Assembly: GCF_004138125.1 (NCBI RefSeq)
Contig: NZ_RXHS01000002.1
Coordinates: 124,001-188,000 of the forward strand
DNA length: 64,000 bases
Direction of reading: 5' to 3'
DNA from: Seramator thermalis
GTDB taxonomy: Bacteria > Bacteroidota > Bacteroidia > Bacteroidales > Dysgonomonadaceae
Shown: positions 53,393 through 61,941 of the stretch, piece after piece
How the letters are laid out: the number at the start of each line of letters is the position of its first letter
How positions within the stretch are numbered: position 1 is the stretch's first letter
The notes under the pieces: generated by a model
What the model was told of the DNA's origin: nothing
Database searches by the model: none
The model's input: the letters and a program-made list of their open reading frames with translations, nothing else
Made by a program: the position numbers and the translations under genes

Positions 53393-54100
53393 TTATTCCC
53401 AGTTTCCTGCGTTGTTGTTGGCAACAGTGAGTGATCCGACCTTCAACCCCGGATAATTGCGATCACCCGGACGATCTAACACTTCCTGAATCTTTTGTCC
53501 CAACAGTTTTTTGTCCAGATCTCCCAAGAAGGTCGTATATGGAGTTTTGGCTTCGAATACCTGAACGGGATATCCTGAAGCAGTTTCGAGTACTGCGGTT
53601 CCCATTTCAAATTTTGCGCCGTTCCCGTAAGGTACGTAAGGAAGTGAATCTGCCAATGTTTTGGGACGATTTGGGAAAAGAACCTCGAATGCAGGAGCAT
53701 AAATAGAATCACGTCTTAGTTGTGGACGGTTGTTTTCTTCATCCCACAGTCCGGCCGCACGAATAGCTTTTTCATTGCCGGTGCGAATGATTTGCATCGC
53801 TTTTTCTTCCGTCATTCCACTTTCGAGCTGTTCTTCCGTCAAATCGCCATAACGACTGAGGGTGACAACCTTCCCGTTTTTTACGAAATCTACCAAACTG
53901 TCAAAACTCGCCGTATATCTACCATTTACATCGCGGAAAGCGACTTGAGATGTACGAATGTCAATCAATCGTTGAATGACAGCTTTTTCGCGTTTTGCTA
54001 CTTCTCTCTGAAACTCGATAGGGGCTTGGATACTTCTCCAGCAAAGAAACCCTAAAAGTAGGATGGCGGCAATCAGAATCGCCCTTAATACAACTTTCAT
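53393..54100 (-). CDS. Membrane-anchored protein with pseudopilin-like N-terminus, unknown function
   Basis: A 235-residue protein. One N-terminal helix (about 5-22) leads into a helix with RLIDIRTSQVAFRDVNGRYT, then ASFDSLVDFVKNG. The pattern of helix, then VNGRYTASFDSL, is like type II/IV pseudopilins, where it marks the start of the globular domain, though no prepilin cleavage site is clear. It ends in a disordered Asn-rich tail. The 26-bp gap to DUF3822 suggests one transcript with rsmD. Confidence 0.75.
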   Translation of the reverse strand: MKVVLRAILIAAILLLGFLCWRSIQAPIEFQREVAKREKAVIQRLIDIRTSQVAFRDVNGRYTASFDSLVDFVKNGKVVTLSRYGDLTEEQLESGMTEEKAMQIIRTGNEKAIRAAGLWDEENNRPQLRRDSIYAPAFEVLFPNRPKTLADSLPYVPYGNGAKFEMGTAVLETASGYPVQVFEAKTPYTTFLGDLDKKLLGQKIQEVLDRPGDRNYPGLKVGSLTVANNNAGNWE

Positions 54101-54215
54101 GGACTTGTTCTTTTTAATTTTATGTTTTGTGAATTTTGATTTTCTGAATTTCGACTACAAATTTAGAAAAAGAATAATAAATGTACTATTTTTACGGAAA
54201 AAAAACAGAGAAAAA

Positions 54216-55640
54216 ATGATAAATCGATTTTTTATCGATAAAATCAGTGCGAATTTTGCTTATACATTCACAGAGGATCAACGTAAAGCTATTGAAAAAA
54301 TTGTAGATTTCCTCTTTTCAAAAGATGATGACCATATATTTGTTCTGAAAGGTTATGCCGGCACCGGCAAGTCTTCACTGATTGGAAGTTTGGTTAAAAC
54401 GATGAATGATTTCGATCAAAAAACAGTGTTGCTGGCACCAACCGGAAGGGCAGCTAAAGTGTTTGCCGGATATGCCGGACAACAAGCTTCAACCATTCAC
54501 AAAAAAATCTATAGACAACAAAGGGTGACGGACGCCGGCTCACGTTTTAAACTGTCCGAAAACCTTCACAAGCACACTTTGTTTATCGTTGATGAAGCAT
54601 CAATGATTAGTAACGAGTCGGGTGAATTTTCGATTTTTGGATCGGGACGTTTGCTCGACGATTTGGTTGAGTATGTTTATTCGGGTGTTGGTTGTCGTCT
54701 GTTGTTTTTAGGTGATACCGCTCAACTTCCTCCCGTTATGCAGGAAAATAGTCCTGCACTCGATCTGCCTACCTTGCAATCTTACGGATTGAGTGTGACG
54801 GAATGTATGCTGACCGAAATTGTTCGACAGGAAAAAGTATCCGGTATTCTTTTCAATGCTACCATGCTTCGTAATGCCTTGCGCGATGAGGCAGTGGACG
54901 ATTTTCCGAAGTTGCGCCTGAATTCATTTCACGATGTGAAAAAAATCGGTGGCGGCGAACTAATTGAAGAAATATCCGATGCTTATCGTCGCGACGGAAT
55001 TGAAGAAACTATTGTAATTTCGCGATCCAACAAGCGTGTGAATGTTTTCAACAACGGCATTCGAAATGCTGTGCTCTATCGCGAAGAAGAGTTGTCGAAT
55101 GGAGATTTGCTCATGATCGTCAAGAATAATTATTTCTGGACAGAAAATTTTGAAGAAACCGATTTTTTGGCCAATGGCGAGTTTGTGGAAGTTGTACGCA
55201 TTCGCAATACGGAACAAATGTACGGTTTCAGATTTTGCAATGTGCTTTTGCGACATAGGGATTACGGAATCGAATTCGAAGCAAAAATCAATATGGATGT
55301 CCTCCACACCGAAGTGCCGGGTTTGACTCGTGAACAAAATGACGCATTGTATGCTGCCGTGTTGGAAGACTATGCCGATATCGTTCACAAACGCGACCGT
55401 TTGAAGAAAATAAAGGAAAATCCATATTTTAACGCGTTACAGGTCAAATATGGATATGCCGTTACCGGCCACAAAGCACAAGGTGGTGAATGGAAAAATG
55501 TTTTTCTTGATGTTGGCTATATCGATAGATCCTATATGAATTCATCCTTTTATAGATGGCTTTATACCGCAATCACACGCAGCTCGCAAACATTATACCT
55601 CGTAAATTTCCCAAACGATTTGATTGCTCTTGCCAAATAA
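54216..55640 (+). CDS. RecD-like ATP-dependent DNA helicase
   Basis: A 474-residue SF1B helicase. The frame is open from 54063, but that part overlaps the divergent gene and includes AT-rich intergenic sequence; the ATG at 54216 is preceded by GAGAAAAA. Walker A is GYAGTGKSS near 40, then LLAPTGRAAKVF, Walker B LFIVDEASMI, and LLFLGDTAQLPPV (motif III). The C-terminal UvrD_C_2 domain has YAVTGHKAQGGEWKNVFLD and AITRSSQTLYLV. It lacks a RecBC partner, so it is more RecD2-like. Its job is probably DNA repair or replication. Confidence 0.92.
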   Translation: MINRFFIDKISANFAYTFTEDQRKAIEKIVDFLFSKDDDHIFVLKGYAGTGKSSLIGSLVKTMNDFDQKTVLLAPTGRAAKVFAGYAGQQASTIHKKIYRQQRVTDAGSRFKLSENLHKHTLFIVDEASMISNESGEFSIFGSGRLLDDLVEYVYSGVGCRLLFLGDTAQLPPVMQENSPALDLPTLQSYGLSVTECMLTEIVRQEKVSGILFNATMLRNALRDEAVDDFPKLRLNSFHDVKKIGGGELIEEISDAYRRDGIEETIVISRSNKRVNVFNNGIRNAVLYREEELSNGDLLMIVKNNYFWTENFEETDFLANGEFVEVVRIRNTEQMYGFRFCNVLLRHRDYGIEFEAKINMDVLHTEVPGLTREQNDALYAAVLEDYADIVHKRDRLKKIKENPYFNALQVKYGYAVTGHKAQGGEWKNVFLDVGYIDRSYMNSSFYRWLYTAITRSSQTLYLVNFPNDLIALAK

Positions 55641-55652
55641 TTGCTACTTTTG
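55624..55652 (+). promoter_or_regulatory. Promoter of the gene at 55702
   Basis: TTG (55624-55626), 18 nt, TACTTTTG (55645-55652). It lies within and just after the end of the helicase gene and supports a separate transcript with a GTG start at 55702. Confidence 0.55.
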
Positions 55653-55701
55653 CATCGATTAAGCAATTGAAACTCGGTCGCAAGATCGCAAAACAATACT
55701 C

Positions 55702-56466
55702 GTGTTGGACAAGAAAAAAGAATATTCGAATCTACTCCTGTCAACCGTCAGACGGTTGGAACAGAACGTTGAATCTTCAATAAATGAAGATGTGTTTTCG
55801 TTTTCATTCTTCAAAGAGTCTTTCGATCAAACCGAGAAAATTATGCGTTTGCTGCACGAACTCGAAAATATGCAGGTGGACGAAATGAAAATGCAGATGG
55901 AGAAATTGGTGAAATTTCTTTCCGAAACCGAAAACAGAATGCAGGATAAATCGATTGATCGGCAAGAAGAAAAATATAATAATGAAGAGGAAAAGCCGGG
56001 TGAAAAAAACTCGAAAGTTGACGATCGCTCAAATCAGATTATAAAACCGGAACTTTCATCCGATTCAACACATCAGCACAATAAATATGCGGAGAATATC
56101 GTTTTTCCTCAATACATGAAGCCGGAAAATCGAAAGGCTGATGTTGATGCCGTTTCCGTTTCTCCTAAAAATATTGAAAGCGCCAAAGAAACAGGTGATG
56201 CGTCCATAAAATCATTCAACGAAACGATTGGAAAGGAACCTGCCGTTATCGATCTGAAAAAGGCCGTCAGCTTAAACGATCGTTTTTTGTTTCAACGTGA
56301 GCTGTTTGGTAATAGTCGAGATGCAATGAATGATATGATTACCAGATTGAATTCTTTTGGTAATTTTAATGAAGCCGAAAAATATCTGAAAGAAAACACT
56401 TCGTGGAACTTCGACGATTCTGTTGTACAAGATTTTTTGTTTGCTATCAAAAAAGGCTTTGAATGA
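55702..56466 (+). CDS. Conserved hypothetical protein with coiled coil (GTG start)
   Basis: A 254-residue protein starting at GTG (TTG at 55705 is the next option). Residues about 40-75 are a coiled coil (MRLLHELENMQVDEMKMQME). Residues about 80-175 are a charged, low-complexity linker. The C-terminal 70 residues are the conserved part: DLKKAVSLNDRFLFQRELFG and ending DFLFAIKKGFE. The domain is seen in many Bacteroidota proteins of unknown function. rsmI starts 34 bp downstream. Confidence 0.8.
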   Translation: MLDKKKEYSNLLLSTVRRLEQNVESSINEDVFSFSFFKESFDQTEKIMRLLHELENMQVDEMKMQMEKLVKFLSETENRMQDKSIDRQEEKYNNEEEKPGEKNSKVDDRSNQIIKPELSSDSTHQHNKYAENIVFPQYMKPENRKADVDAVSVSPKNIESAKETGDASIKSFNETIGKEPAVIDLKKAVSLNDRFLFQRELFGNSRDAMNDMITRLNSFGNFNEAEKYLKENTSWNFDDSVVQDFLFAIKKGFE

Positions 56467-56500
56467 TCAATCAGTCGTTTATCGAAACCGGATATTTTTT

Positions 56501-57175
56501 ATGGGAAAATTAATACTGGTGCCAACCCCGGTGGGTAATATCGAAGACATGACCTTGAGAGCAATCAAGACCCTCAAGTCGTCTGATTTGATTTTGGCAG
56601 AAGATACGCGCACGAGTGGTTTCTTGATGAGACATTTCGAGATTGAAACGCACCTTCAGTCGCATCACAAGTTCAACGAACATCAAATGCTTCCACAACT
56701 CGTCGAACGACTTAAAGGAGAAATTACGATTGCTTTGATTACCGACGCCGGTACACCCGCTATTTCCGATCCCGGTTTTCTTTTGGTGCGCGAATGTGTG
56801 AAAGAGGGTATCGAAGTAGAATGTTTGCCTGGTCCTACGGCTTTTATTCCGGCTCTTGTTGTCTCCGGCATTCCTTGCGATCGTTTCGTTTTTGAAGGTT
56901 TTTTACCTCAAAAAAAAGGACGGCAAACGCGAATGAAAGAGTTGGCCGACGAAACCCGAACAATGGTTTTTTACGAATCGCCCTTTCGAGTTGTGAAAAC
57001 ATTGGCTCAATTTGCAGATTTTTTCGGTGAAAATCGTTATGCGTCGGTTTCGCGAGAAATTTCAAAAAAATTCGAAGAAACCGTTCGCGGCACACTTTCG
57101 CAGTTGATTGCTCATTTCTCTGAAAATCAGCCCAAAGGAGAATTTGTTATTGTTGTGAGTGGAAAAGAAAATTAA
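56501..57175 (+). CDS. rsmI: 16S rRNA (cytidine1402-2'-O)-methyltransferase
   Basis: A 224-residue tetrapyrrole-methylase-fold enzyme. It starts MGKLILVPTPVGNIEDMTLR, followed by LILAEDTRTSGFLMRHF, ITDAGTPAISDPGFLLVREC and CLPGPTAFIPALVVSG. It methylates the ribose of C1402 in 16S rRNA. The frame is open upstream to 56423, but those codons overlap the previous gene. It is about 60 residues shorter than E. coli RsmI, lacking the C-terminal extension, as is usual in Bacteroidales. Confidence 0.95.
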   Translation: MGKLILVPTPVGNIEDMTLRAIKTLKSSDLILAEDTRTSGFLMRHFEIETHLQSHHKFNEHQMLPQLVERLKGEITIALITDAGTPAISDPGFLLVRECVKEGIEVECLPGPTAFIPALVVSGIPCDRFVFEGFLPQKKGRQTRMKELADETRTMVFYESPFRVVKTLAQFADFFGENRYASVSREISKKFEETVRGTLSQLIAHFSENQPKGEFVIVVSGKEN

Positions 57176-57358
57176 ATTGACGTATTATAGCATCAAATAT
57201 CGAAATCGGATAAACATTTTAATTGTTAATTCGTTGAATAGTGTAGTGAATAAGTACATAAAAAGAAATAGTAAATAACCAAATAAGTGAAGCAGACAGG
57301 CGTTAGATTCATAAAAATTGATGTTGGTTTCACGAAGAATTACAAATAATACAACAAT

Positions 57359-58213
57359 ATGAAAAAAGGATGGATTTTATTTCTTAGCATGGGATTGATA
57401 TTCTCGTGCACAAATGTGAAGGAATCGAAAGAGTATAAGGCACTTGAGGCCGAGCGCGATTCTCTATTGCAGTTGACGGTTACGGCTGATGCCGAAGTTG
57501 CGGAAATGATGTCGGTAATTAGCGATGTGGAGGCTAATTTTGACAAGATCAGAGAGGCCGAAAAGTATATTTCGACACAATCATCGCAAAGTGGCGAGAT
57601 GAGCCAGGATACAAAGCAGCGTGTGGAGGATAATTTTAAAATGATAAACGAAATTCTTCAAAAGAATAAAGCTCAACTCAATTCGTTGAACCAGAAGCTG
57701 GCCGGTAGCAATAAACAGGTGGCTGCGCTCAAGAATACCATCGAGCGCCTTAATCGCGAAATGCAGGAAAGTGCTGCGCGCATCGATGATTTACAAACCG
57801 AACTCGCCAAAAAAGACATTGCTATTGCTCAATTGTCGAGTGATATTTCTTCACTCGCCGAAGAAACACAAACACAGGCTCAAACTATTCAGGAACAAGA
57901 CAAAACCCTGCATACAGCCTATTACGTTTTTGGGACTGCCAACGAGTTGAAAGAGCAGAAAATTTTGTCAGGTGGCTTCTTGCAATCGACAAAAGTGATG
58001 AAAGACACCTTCAACAAGGACTATTTTCTGAAAATAGATATTCGTGAGGTTACACAAATTCCACTGTATGCAAAAAAAGCCAAACTTTGGTCCACTCATC
58101 CCGAAGGAACGTATGAGTTTGTGAAAGGAAGTGACGGAAATCTTACTTTCCATATCACGGATACGCAACGTTTCTGGAGTCTGACCAAGTTTTTGGTGAT
58201 TGAAGTTTCATAG
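57359..58213 (+). CDS. Lipoprotein with long coiled coil, unknown function
   Basis: A 284-residue exported protein. The lipobox is IFSC at about residue 17. Residues about 25-185 form a nearly unbroken coiled coil (for example ALKNTIERLNREMQESAARI), ending near EEQDKTL. A compact C-terminal domain (about 190-284) has TAYYVFGTANELKEQKILSG and a beta-rich end LTKFLVIEVS. It is probably periplasmic and elongated. I do not recognise a characterised family. It is alone on its transcript. Confidence 0.82.
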   Translation: MKKGWILFLSMGLIFSCTNVKESKEYKALEAERDSLLQLTVTADAEVAEMMSVISDVEANFDKIREAEKYISTQSSQSGEMSQDTKQRVEDNFKMINEILQKNKAQLNSLNQKLAGSNKQVAALKNTIERLNREMQESAARIDDLQTELAKKDIAIAQLSSDISSLAEETQTQAQTIQEQDKTLHTAYYVFGTANELKEQKILSGGFLQSTKVMKDTFNKDYFLKIDIREVTQIPLYAKKAKLWSTHPEGTYEFVKGSDGNLTFHITDTQRFWSLTKFLVIEVS

Positions 58214-58230
58214 GATTTTTCCAAAAAAAT

Positions 58231-58302
58231 AAAATTAGTTCGCGGAGCGACTTTTGCACTGCCTGTTTCACAAGGCGGAGAGTGAAGCCGCTCCGTAATT
58301 TT
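58231..58302 (+). other. Long hairpin between the coiled-coil lipoprotein and the HAD gene
   Basis: Outer arms AAAATTA (58231-58237) and TAATTTT (58296-58302), middle arms GGAGCG/CGCTCC, and inner arms CACT-GCC/GGC-AGTG fold into one branched-free hairpin of 72 nt with internal loops. It ends 10 bp before the next ATG. It may be a terminator for the upstream gene or a leader structure of the downstream gene. Confidence 0.55.
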
Positions 58303-58311
58303 GTTGCAGTG

Positions 58312-59004
58312 ATGAAATATAAGAATCTGTTTATCGATCTCGACGATACGCTTTGGGATATTCACCAAAATGGGAAAGAATGTCTCGAAGAAATTTTTAG
58401 CGATTATCGTTTCGATCGGTTTTATTCCACGTTCGACGATTTTTATAATGTTTATATGCCCTCAAACAATCATTTGTGGGGATTATACCGACTCGGTCAA
58501 ATCACGAAAGATGAATTGATTGTCGAGCGATTTTTAGTTCCGGTGCGTCCGTTTGGTATCGATGATCCTGAATTTGCGAAGAAACTGAGCGACGATTTCC
58601 TCGAACGAACGACCCACAAAACCGGACTTGTGGAAGGGACAAAGGAGTTGCTCGAATATTTAAAACCGAAATATCGAATGCATATTCTCTCCAATGGTTT
58701 TCGAGAAGTGCAGTATAAGAAAATAGAAAATTCGGGATTGCGTCCCTATTTCGACAAAATCATTCTTTCGGAGGATGCAGGCAAAAACAAACCTCATCCC
58801 GACATGTTTACGTATGCCCTCAAAAATACCAATTCGCGACGTGATCAGACGTTGATGATCGGCGATAGTTGGGATGCCGACATTGTTGGCGCCCACAACA
58901 GTCGCATCGATCAGATATGGTTTAATCCTTCGGGAGCAGGAGCGGTAGGTTTCGAACCAACTTTTACAGTGAAATCGTTGAGCGAGATAAAAAATATTCT
59001 ATAA
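58312..59004 (+). CDS. HAD family hydrolase, YjjG-type nucleotidase
   Basis: A 230-residue HAD phosphatase; the ATG at 58312 (opening MKYKNLFIDLDDTLWD) is preferred. The nucleophile motif is D9-L-D11-D-T13. Motif II is ILSNGFREVQYKKIENSGL, the motif III Lys is in EDAGKNKPHPDMF, and motif IV is MIGDSWDADIVGA. The NGFREVQ and KPHPDMF patterns match the YjjG/YfnB group, which dephosphorylates non-canonical pyrimidine nucleotides. The long hairpin lies just upstream. Confidence 0.9.
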   Translation: MKYKNLFIDLDDTLWDIHQNGKECLEEIFSDYRFDRFYSTFDDFYNVYMPSNNHLWGLYRLGQITKDELIVERFLVPVRPFGIDDPEFAKKLSDDFLERTTHKTGLVEGTKELLEYLKPKYRMHILSNGFREVQYKKIENSGLRPYFDKIILSEDAGKNKPHPDMFTYALKNTNSRRDQTLMIGDSWDADIVGAHNSRIDQIWFNPSGAGAVGFEPTFTVKSLSEIKNIL

Positions 59005-59159
59005 ACGCACGGTTTGTAGGGATTATTCTTTCTTCGCAATAATTTTGTTAATCAATCGACTTTCTTCATGATTTTGGAAGCTACAGAACCACAATTCTGT
59101 CTTATTAGGATACTTTTGCAATTTGCCGAATGACCATTATTCTGCTGCATTATAGGGTC

Positions 59160-59770
59160 TCCCTTTTGCGGAACGACCAATCGCTATTCGAAAAGGTTAC
59201 CGGACTGTTAAAGGAACGATAATTTTCTGCCGAAAATTACGACTTGTTATCACGAGGAACGGCTTTTGTGCACAGACAAAACCTACTTTTCGCGCTGAGG
59301 AACGACTTTTTACCGGTAAAACACCCCTTCCGCAGGATGCGGAGTGACCTGTTTTTACCGTTTTGCCCACTCCGCATTGCGAGGAACGACCTTTTACTAT
59401 CGAAACAACTCACTCCGCAAAATGCGGAACGACCTTTGTCCTCCTAAAAAGGTTATTCGGCGTTAAGACGAACGACCTTTGCTCGCAGACAAAACTCACT
59501 CGTCGCCGTGAGGAACGAGTTTTGTGTCTGCACAAAAGCCACTCTCCCTTAAAAATAGTTATCGAAAATGGAGAAACATTGCATAATTTGTTAACGAAGC
59601 GGGTCATGTAAATCGTAAAAGGTCGGTCGTCAAAGTGAAAAGCGACCATTTTGGGTTCACAAATGCCATTCCGCATTTTGGAAAGTACGTTTTGTGTGAA
59701 CACAAAGGTCACTCGTCAAAATGGAAAGTGACCAATATTATGACACAAAACCTACTCGTCGCGTTATAAA
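59160..59770. repeat. Decayed array of alternating short palindromes around GGAACGAC
   Basis: GGAACGAC or a one-base variant occurs at 59170, 59213, 59256, 59299, 59383, 59426, 59469 and 59512. Several copies are the right arm of a palindrome with a CCGC-type left arm, such as TCCGCA-AAA-TGCGGA (59414-59428) and CCGCA-GGA-TGCGG (59330-59342). Between them are T-rich/A-rich palindromes, such as TTTTACCGGTAAAA (59308-59321), TTTTGTG-TCTG-CACAAAA (59520-59537) and TTTGTG-TGAA-CACAAA (59691-59706). Spacing is often 43 bp: the starts 59170, 59213, 59256, 59299 and 59383, 59426, 59469, 59512 step by exactly 43. Confidence 0.8.
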
Positions 59771-60231
59771 GTGTAAAAAGTGATATAAAACAGCCGTTTC
59801 AACTTAACGACTATATCCAAATGTGAATGAACGTGAACATATTTACGAATTAAAAAGAATGTGATATTAAATAAATATTGATGGTTATTTTCAGTAATTA
59901 ACTATGTTTTATGAGTGAAAAAGTTTGATATGAATTTATACGGGTAAACGTGAAAACACTATCTTAAGAGGTCGCAACTTTTCTGCTCAACTCATGTTTT
60001 TTGCTCAACTCATGGTGTTCATTGACTTTTGCGAGTTTGCCCCAAACCCCACGTTTTTTTGCCTTGATGCCAAAAAGATCAAGACTGCATCTCCAAAAAA
60101 TAATGTACAATGTATAATTAAGAATTGATAATTAAAGAAGTAAAGAAATTTAGAATTTAGAAATGGGAATTGTGAATTGATAATTACAAATAAGTTGAAT
60201 TCAAAAGTTGTGAGCTTGTAGCTGCTTGTTC
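59771..60231. other. Gene-free AT-rich stretch
   Basis: No credible coding frame. A 13-mer tgctcaactcatg is repeated directly at 59984-59996 and 60002-60014. Further on, AT-rich quasi-repeats (gataatta, gaattgataatta) lie around 60110-60185, a composition common in Bacteroidota intergenic DNA. Confidence 0.55.
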
Positions 60232-60286
60232 GCTAAAAGACAAACAACTCTCCGTCAGCTGACGGATCAAACAGCTTGTCTTTTGC
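60232..60286. repeat. REP-like inverted repeat with a perfect 16-bp central palindrome
   Basis: Outer arms gctaaaagacaa (60232-60243) and ttgtcttttgc (60276-60286) pair with one mismatch or bulge. The centre tccgtcagctgacgga (60251-60266) is a perfect palindrome. The sequence on to 60549 shows no credible gene. Confidence 0.65.
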
Positions 60287-60549
60287 CCGACGGAACGCTC
60301 TCTGCGCAGATCGGGTACCCCGATGATGTGATGAGGTCGAGAAATTAATTGCTAATGTAAAATAGGGAATGGAGAAGGAAGAGCGGAATTGTCGTAATAA
60401 GCCGGCTATCCGTAATTCATGAGGCACCCTCAATTTTATCTACTCACTCTATTTCAGATAGAACCAAGAAAACGAATCGATTTCGAAAACTTGTTTGATC
60501 CGAAATGTCATCATCGACTAATCTATACATCATCAAATCGGCAAATTAT

Positions 60550-61809
60550 TTAGCCTCTTTTCAGTGGCATCGTCATACAGCGAGGGCCACCTCCGCCACG
60601 GGGAAGTTCGGAACCTTCGAGCGTGATCACACATTTGCTTTCGGCGTTGATATCGTATTTGTCATTGATGATATCCCACGCCGAAACGATTTCGTATCCA
60701 TTCTTATTCAACTCTTCCAGTGTGTGAATATTTCGAGCGTATGAAATGACTTTACCGGGTGCCAATGCCAAAAAGTTGGCACCGCTATGCCATTGTTCGC
60801 GTTCCTGATCCCAATCGTCAGATTTACCGCCGCAAATGATCGGTTCGATTTCCATTCCCAGTTTTCGCAGAGCGGTCGGAATATTGGCAACGGACGATAT
60901 CTTGGTTACCTTTCCGTTATCGATTTGAATATGGACGGTTCGATAGGGAGTGTTCCCCAAAATGAGAGGGCGATATACCATTGCCGTATTGGTATCGAGC
61001 ATCGTGAAAACCATGTCGAGATGAATAAACGATTCGGGACTGTCGGGCAGTTGCTGGACGATGATGTGTTTTTTCGCCGGATCATTTTTGCACAACTGCT
61101 GAATCAGCAGGTCAATAGCTTCCGGACTTGTGCGAACGCCGCTTCCTGCCAACAAAATATCGTCGCGAAGAACAAGAATATCGCCTCCTTCGATTTTCAC
61201 CGTCGGATTGTTTTGCGAGACATCGTACATATTGATTTGGTTCCCTTCGAAAAACAAATCGCTTTCGAAAATGGCATTCATGATGAGCGATTCGCGTACG
61301 CGGACGGCATTCGCCATTTTGCAGACAAGTGCATTGTTGCCGATCACTCCTGCCGGATCGCGGGTGAAATAAAAGTTATAAAGCGGTTTGAGGGCATAAT
61401 ACTCGTCTTTCAGAAAATCGGTCAAACTTTTGATCTGCAACGGAAGGCCTTCAATCAATACTTTGGCCGTTTGTTGAGGTGTCATTTCGAGCAGAAAGTC
61501 CAAGTAATCTTCAGCCTGTTCGGCAGCACATACTTTCCGAAGCAACGAAAGTTTCATCTCGTGGTTTTCCAGCACTTTCTCCAATAGCTGCGCAACTTCA
61601 ACCACGGTGGAAGTCTTTTGCAGCACGCCTTGCAGTTGTGCGTATTCCCTTTGAGCAATCGAAAGGTTGAGGATGTCGCTATACAAAGCCCGTTCGGCAT
61701 ATTTCGGGGTCATGTTTTCGACTTCGGGACCCGGATAATGAATGAGTACCGCTTCCAATTTGCCTACTTCCGATTGGATATTCAGTGTGATTTTTTTCTT
61801 TTCTTTCAT
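60550..61809 (-). CDS. arcA: Arginine deiminase
   Basis: A 419-residue amidinotransferase-fold enzyme converting arginine to citrulline and ammonia. It has NFYFTRDPAGVIGN, the VKIEGGDILVL segment (catalytic Glu/Asp), HLDMVFTMLD (catalytic His and Asp) and the nucleophile Cys411 in GGGGPRCMTMPL. Length is normal. The usual partners arcB, arcC and an arginine/ornithine antiporter are not in the window, so its energy yield would depend on genes elsewhere. It may instead serve acid resistance. Confidence 0.95.
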   Translation of the reverse strand: MKEKKKITLNIQSEVGKLEAVLIHYPGPEVENMTPKYAERALYSDILNLSIAQREYAQLQGVLQKTSTVVEVAQLLEKVLENHEMKLSLLRKVCAAEQAEDYLDFLLEMTPQQTAKVLIEGLPLQIKSLTDFLKDEYYALKPLYNFYFTRDPAGVIGNNALVCKMANAVRVRESLIMNAIFESDLFFEGNQINMYDVSQNNPTVKIEGGDILVLRDDILLAGSGVRTSPEAIDLLIQQLCKNDPAKKHIIVQQLPDSPESFIHLDMVFTMLDTNTAMVYRPLILGNTPYRTVHIQIDNGKVTKISSVANIPTALRKLGMEIEPIICGGKSDDWDQEREQWHSGANFLALAPGKVISYARNIHTLEELNKNGYEIVSAWDIINDKYDINAESKCVITLEGSELPRGGGGPRCMTMPLKRG

Positions 61810-61883
61810 CGATTATAAAATATTAGATTCGCAGGCAAATATACTAAAAGTTTGTTGATTTTTCAGATTCTCTCTTTTCGAAC

Positions 61884-61915
61884 AAAAAAATCCCCTGCCT
61901 TGGTAAGGCAAGGGA
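61884..61915 (-). terminator. Terminator of the GH97 gene
   Basis: An 11-bp stem with one mismatch (61891-61901 with 61905-61915) reads leftward into seven T. It lies 27 bp beyond the GH97 stop. Confidence 0.82.
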
Positions 61916-61941
61916 TAACGTCAGTGTGTATGGATTTTTCA

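Noticed and set aside
54063-54215. N-terminal extension of the RecD-like helicase from 54063
   Set aside because: It overlaps the divergent gene's 5' end and an AT-rich intergenic stretch; the conserved protein starts at 54216.
59244-59712. Small open frames in the palindrome array
   Set aside because: They consist of array sequence, differ between frames, and have no start context or domain.
60787-61587. A 266-codon frame antisense to arcA
   Set aside because: It lies wholly within arginine deiminase on the other strand and shows no domain.
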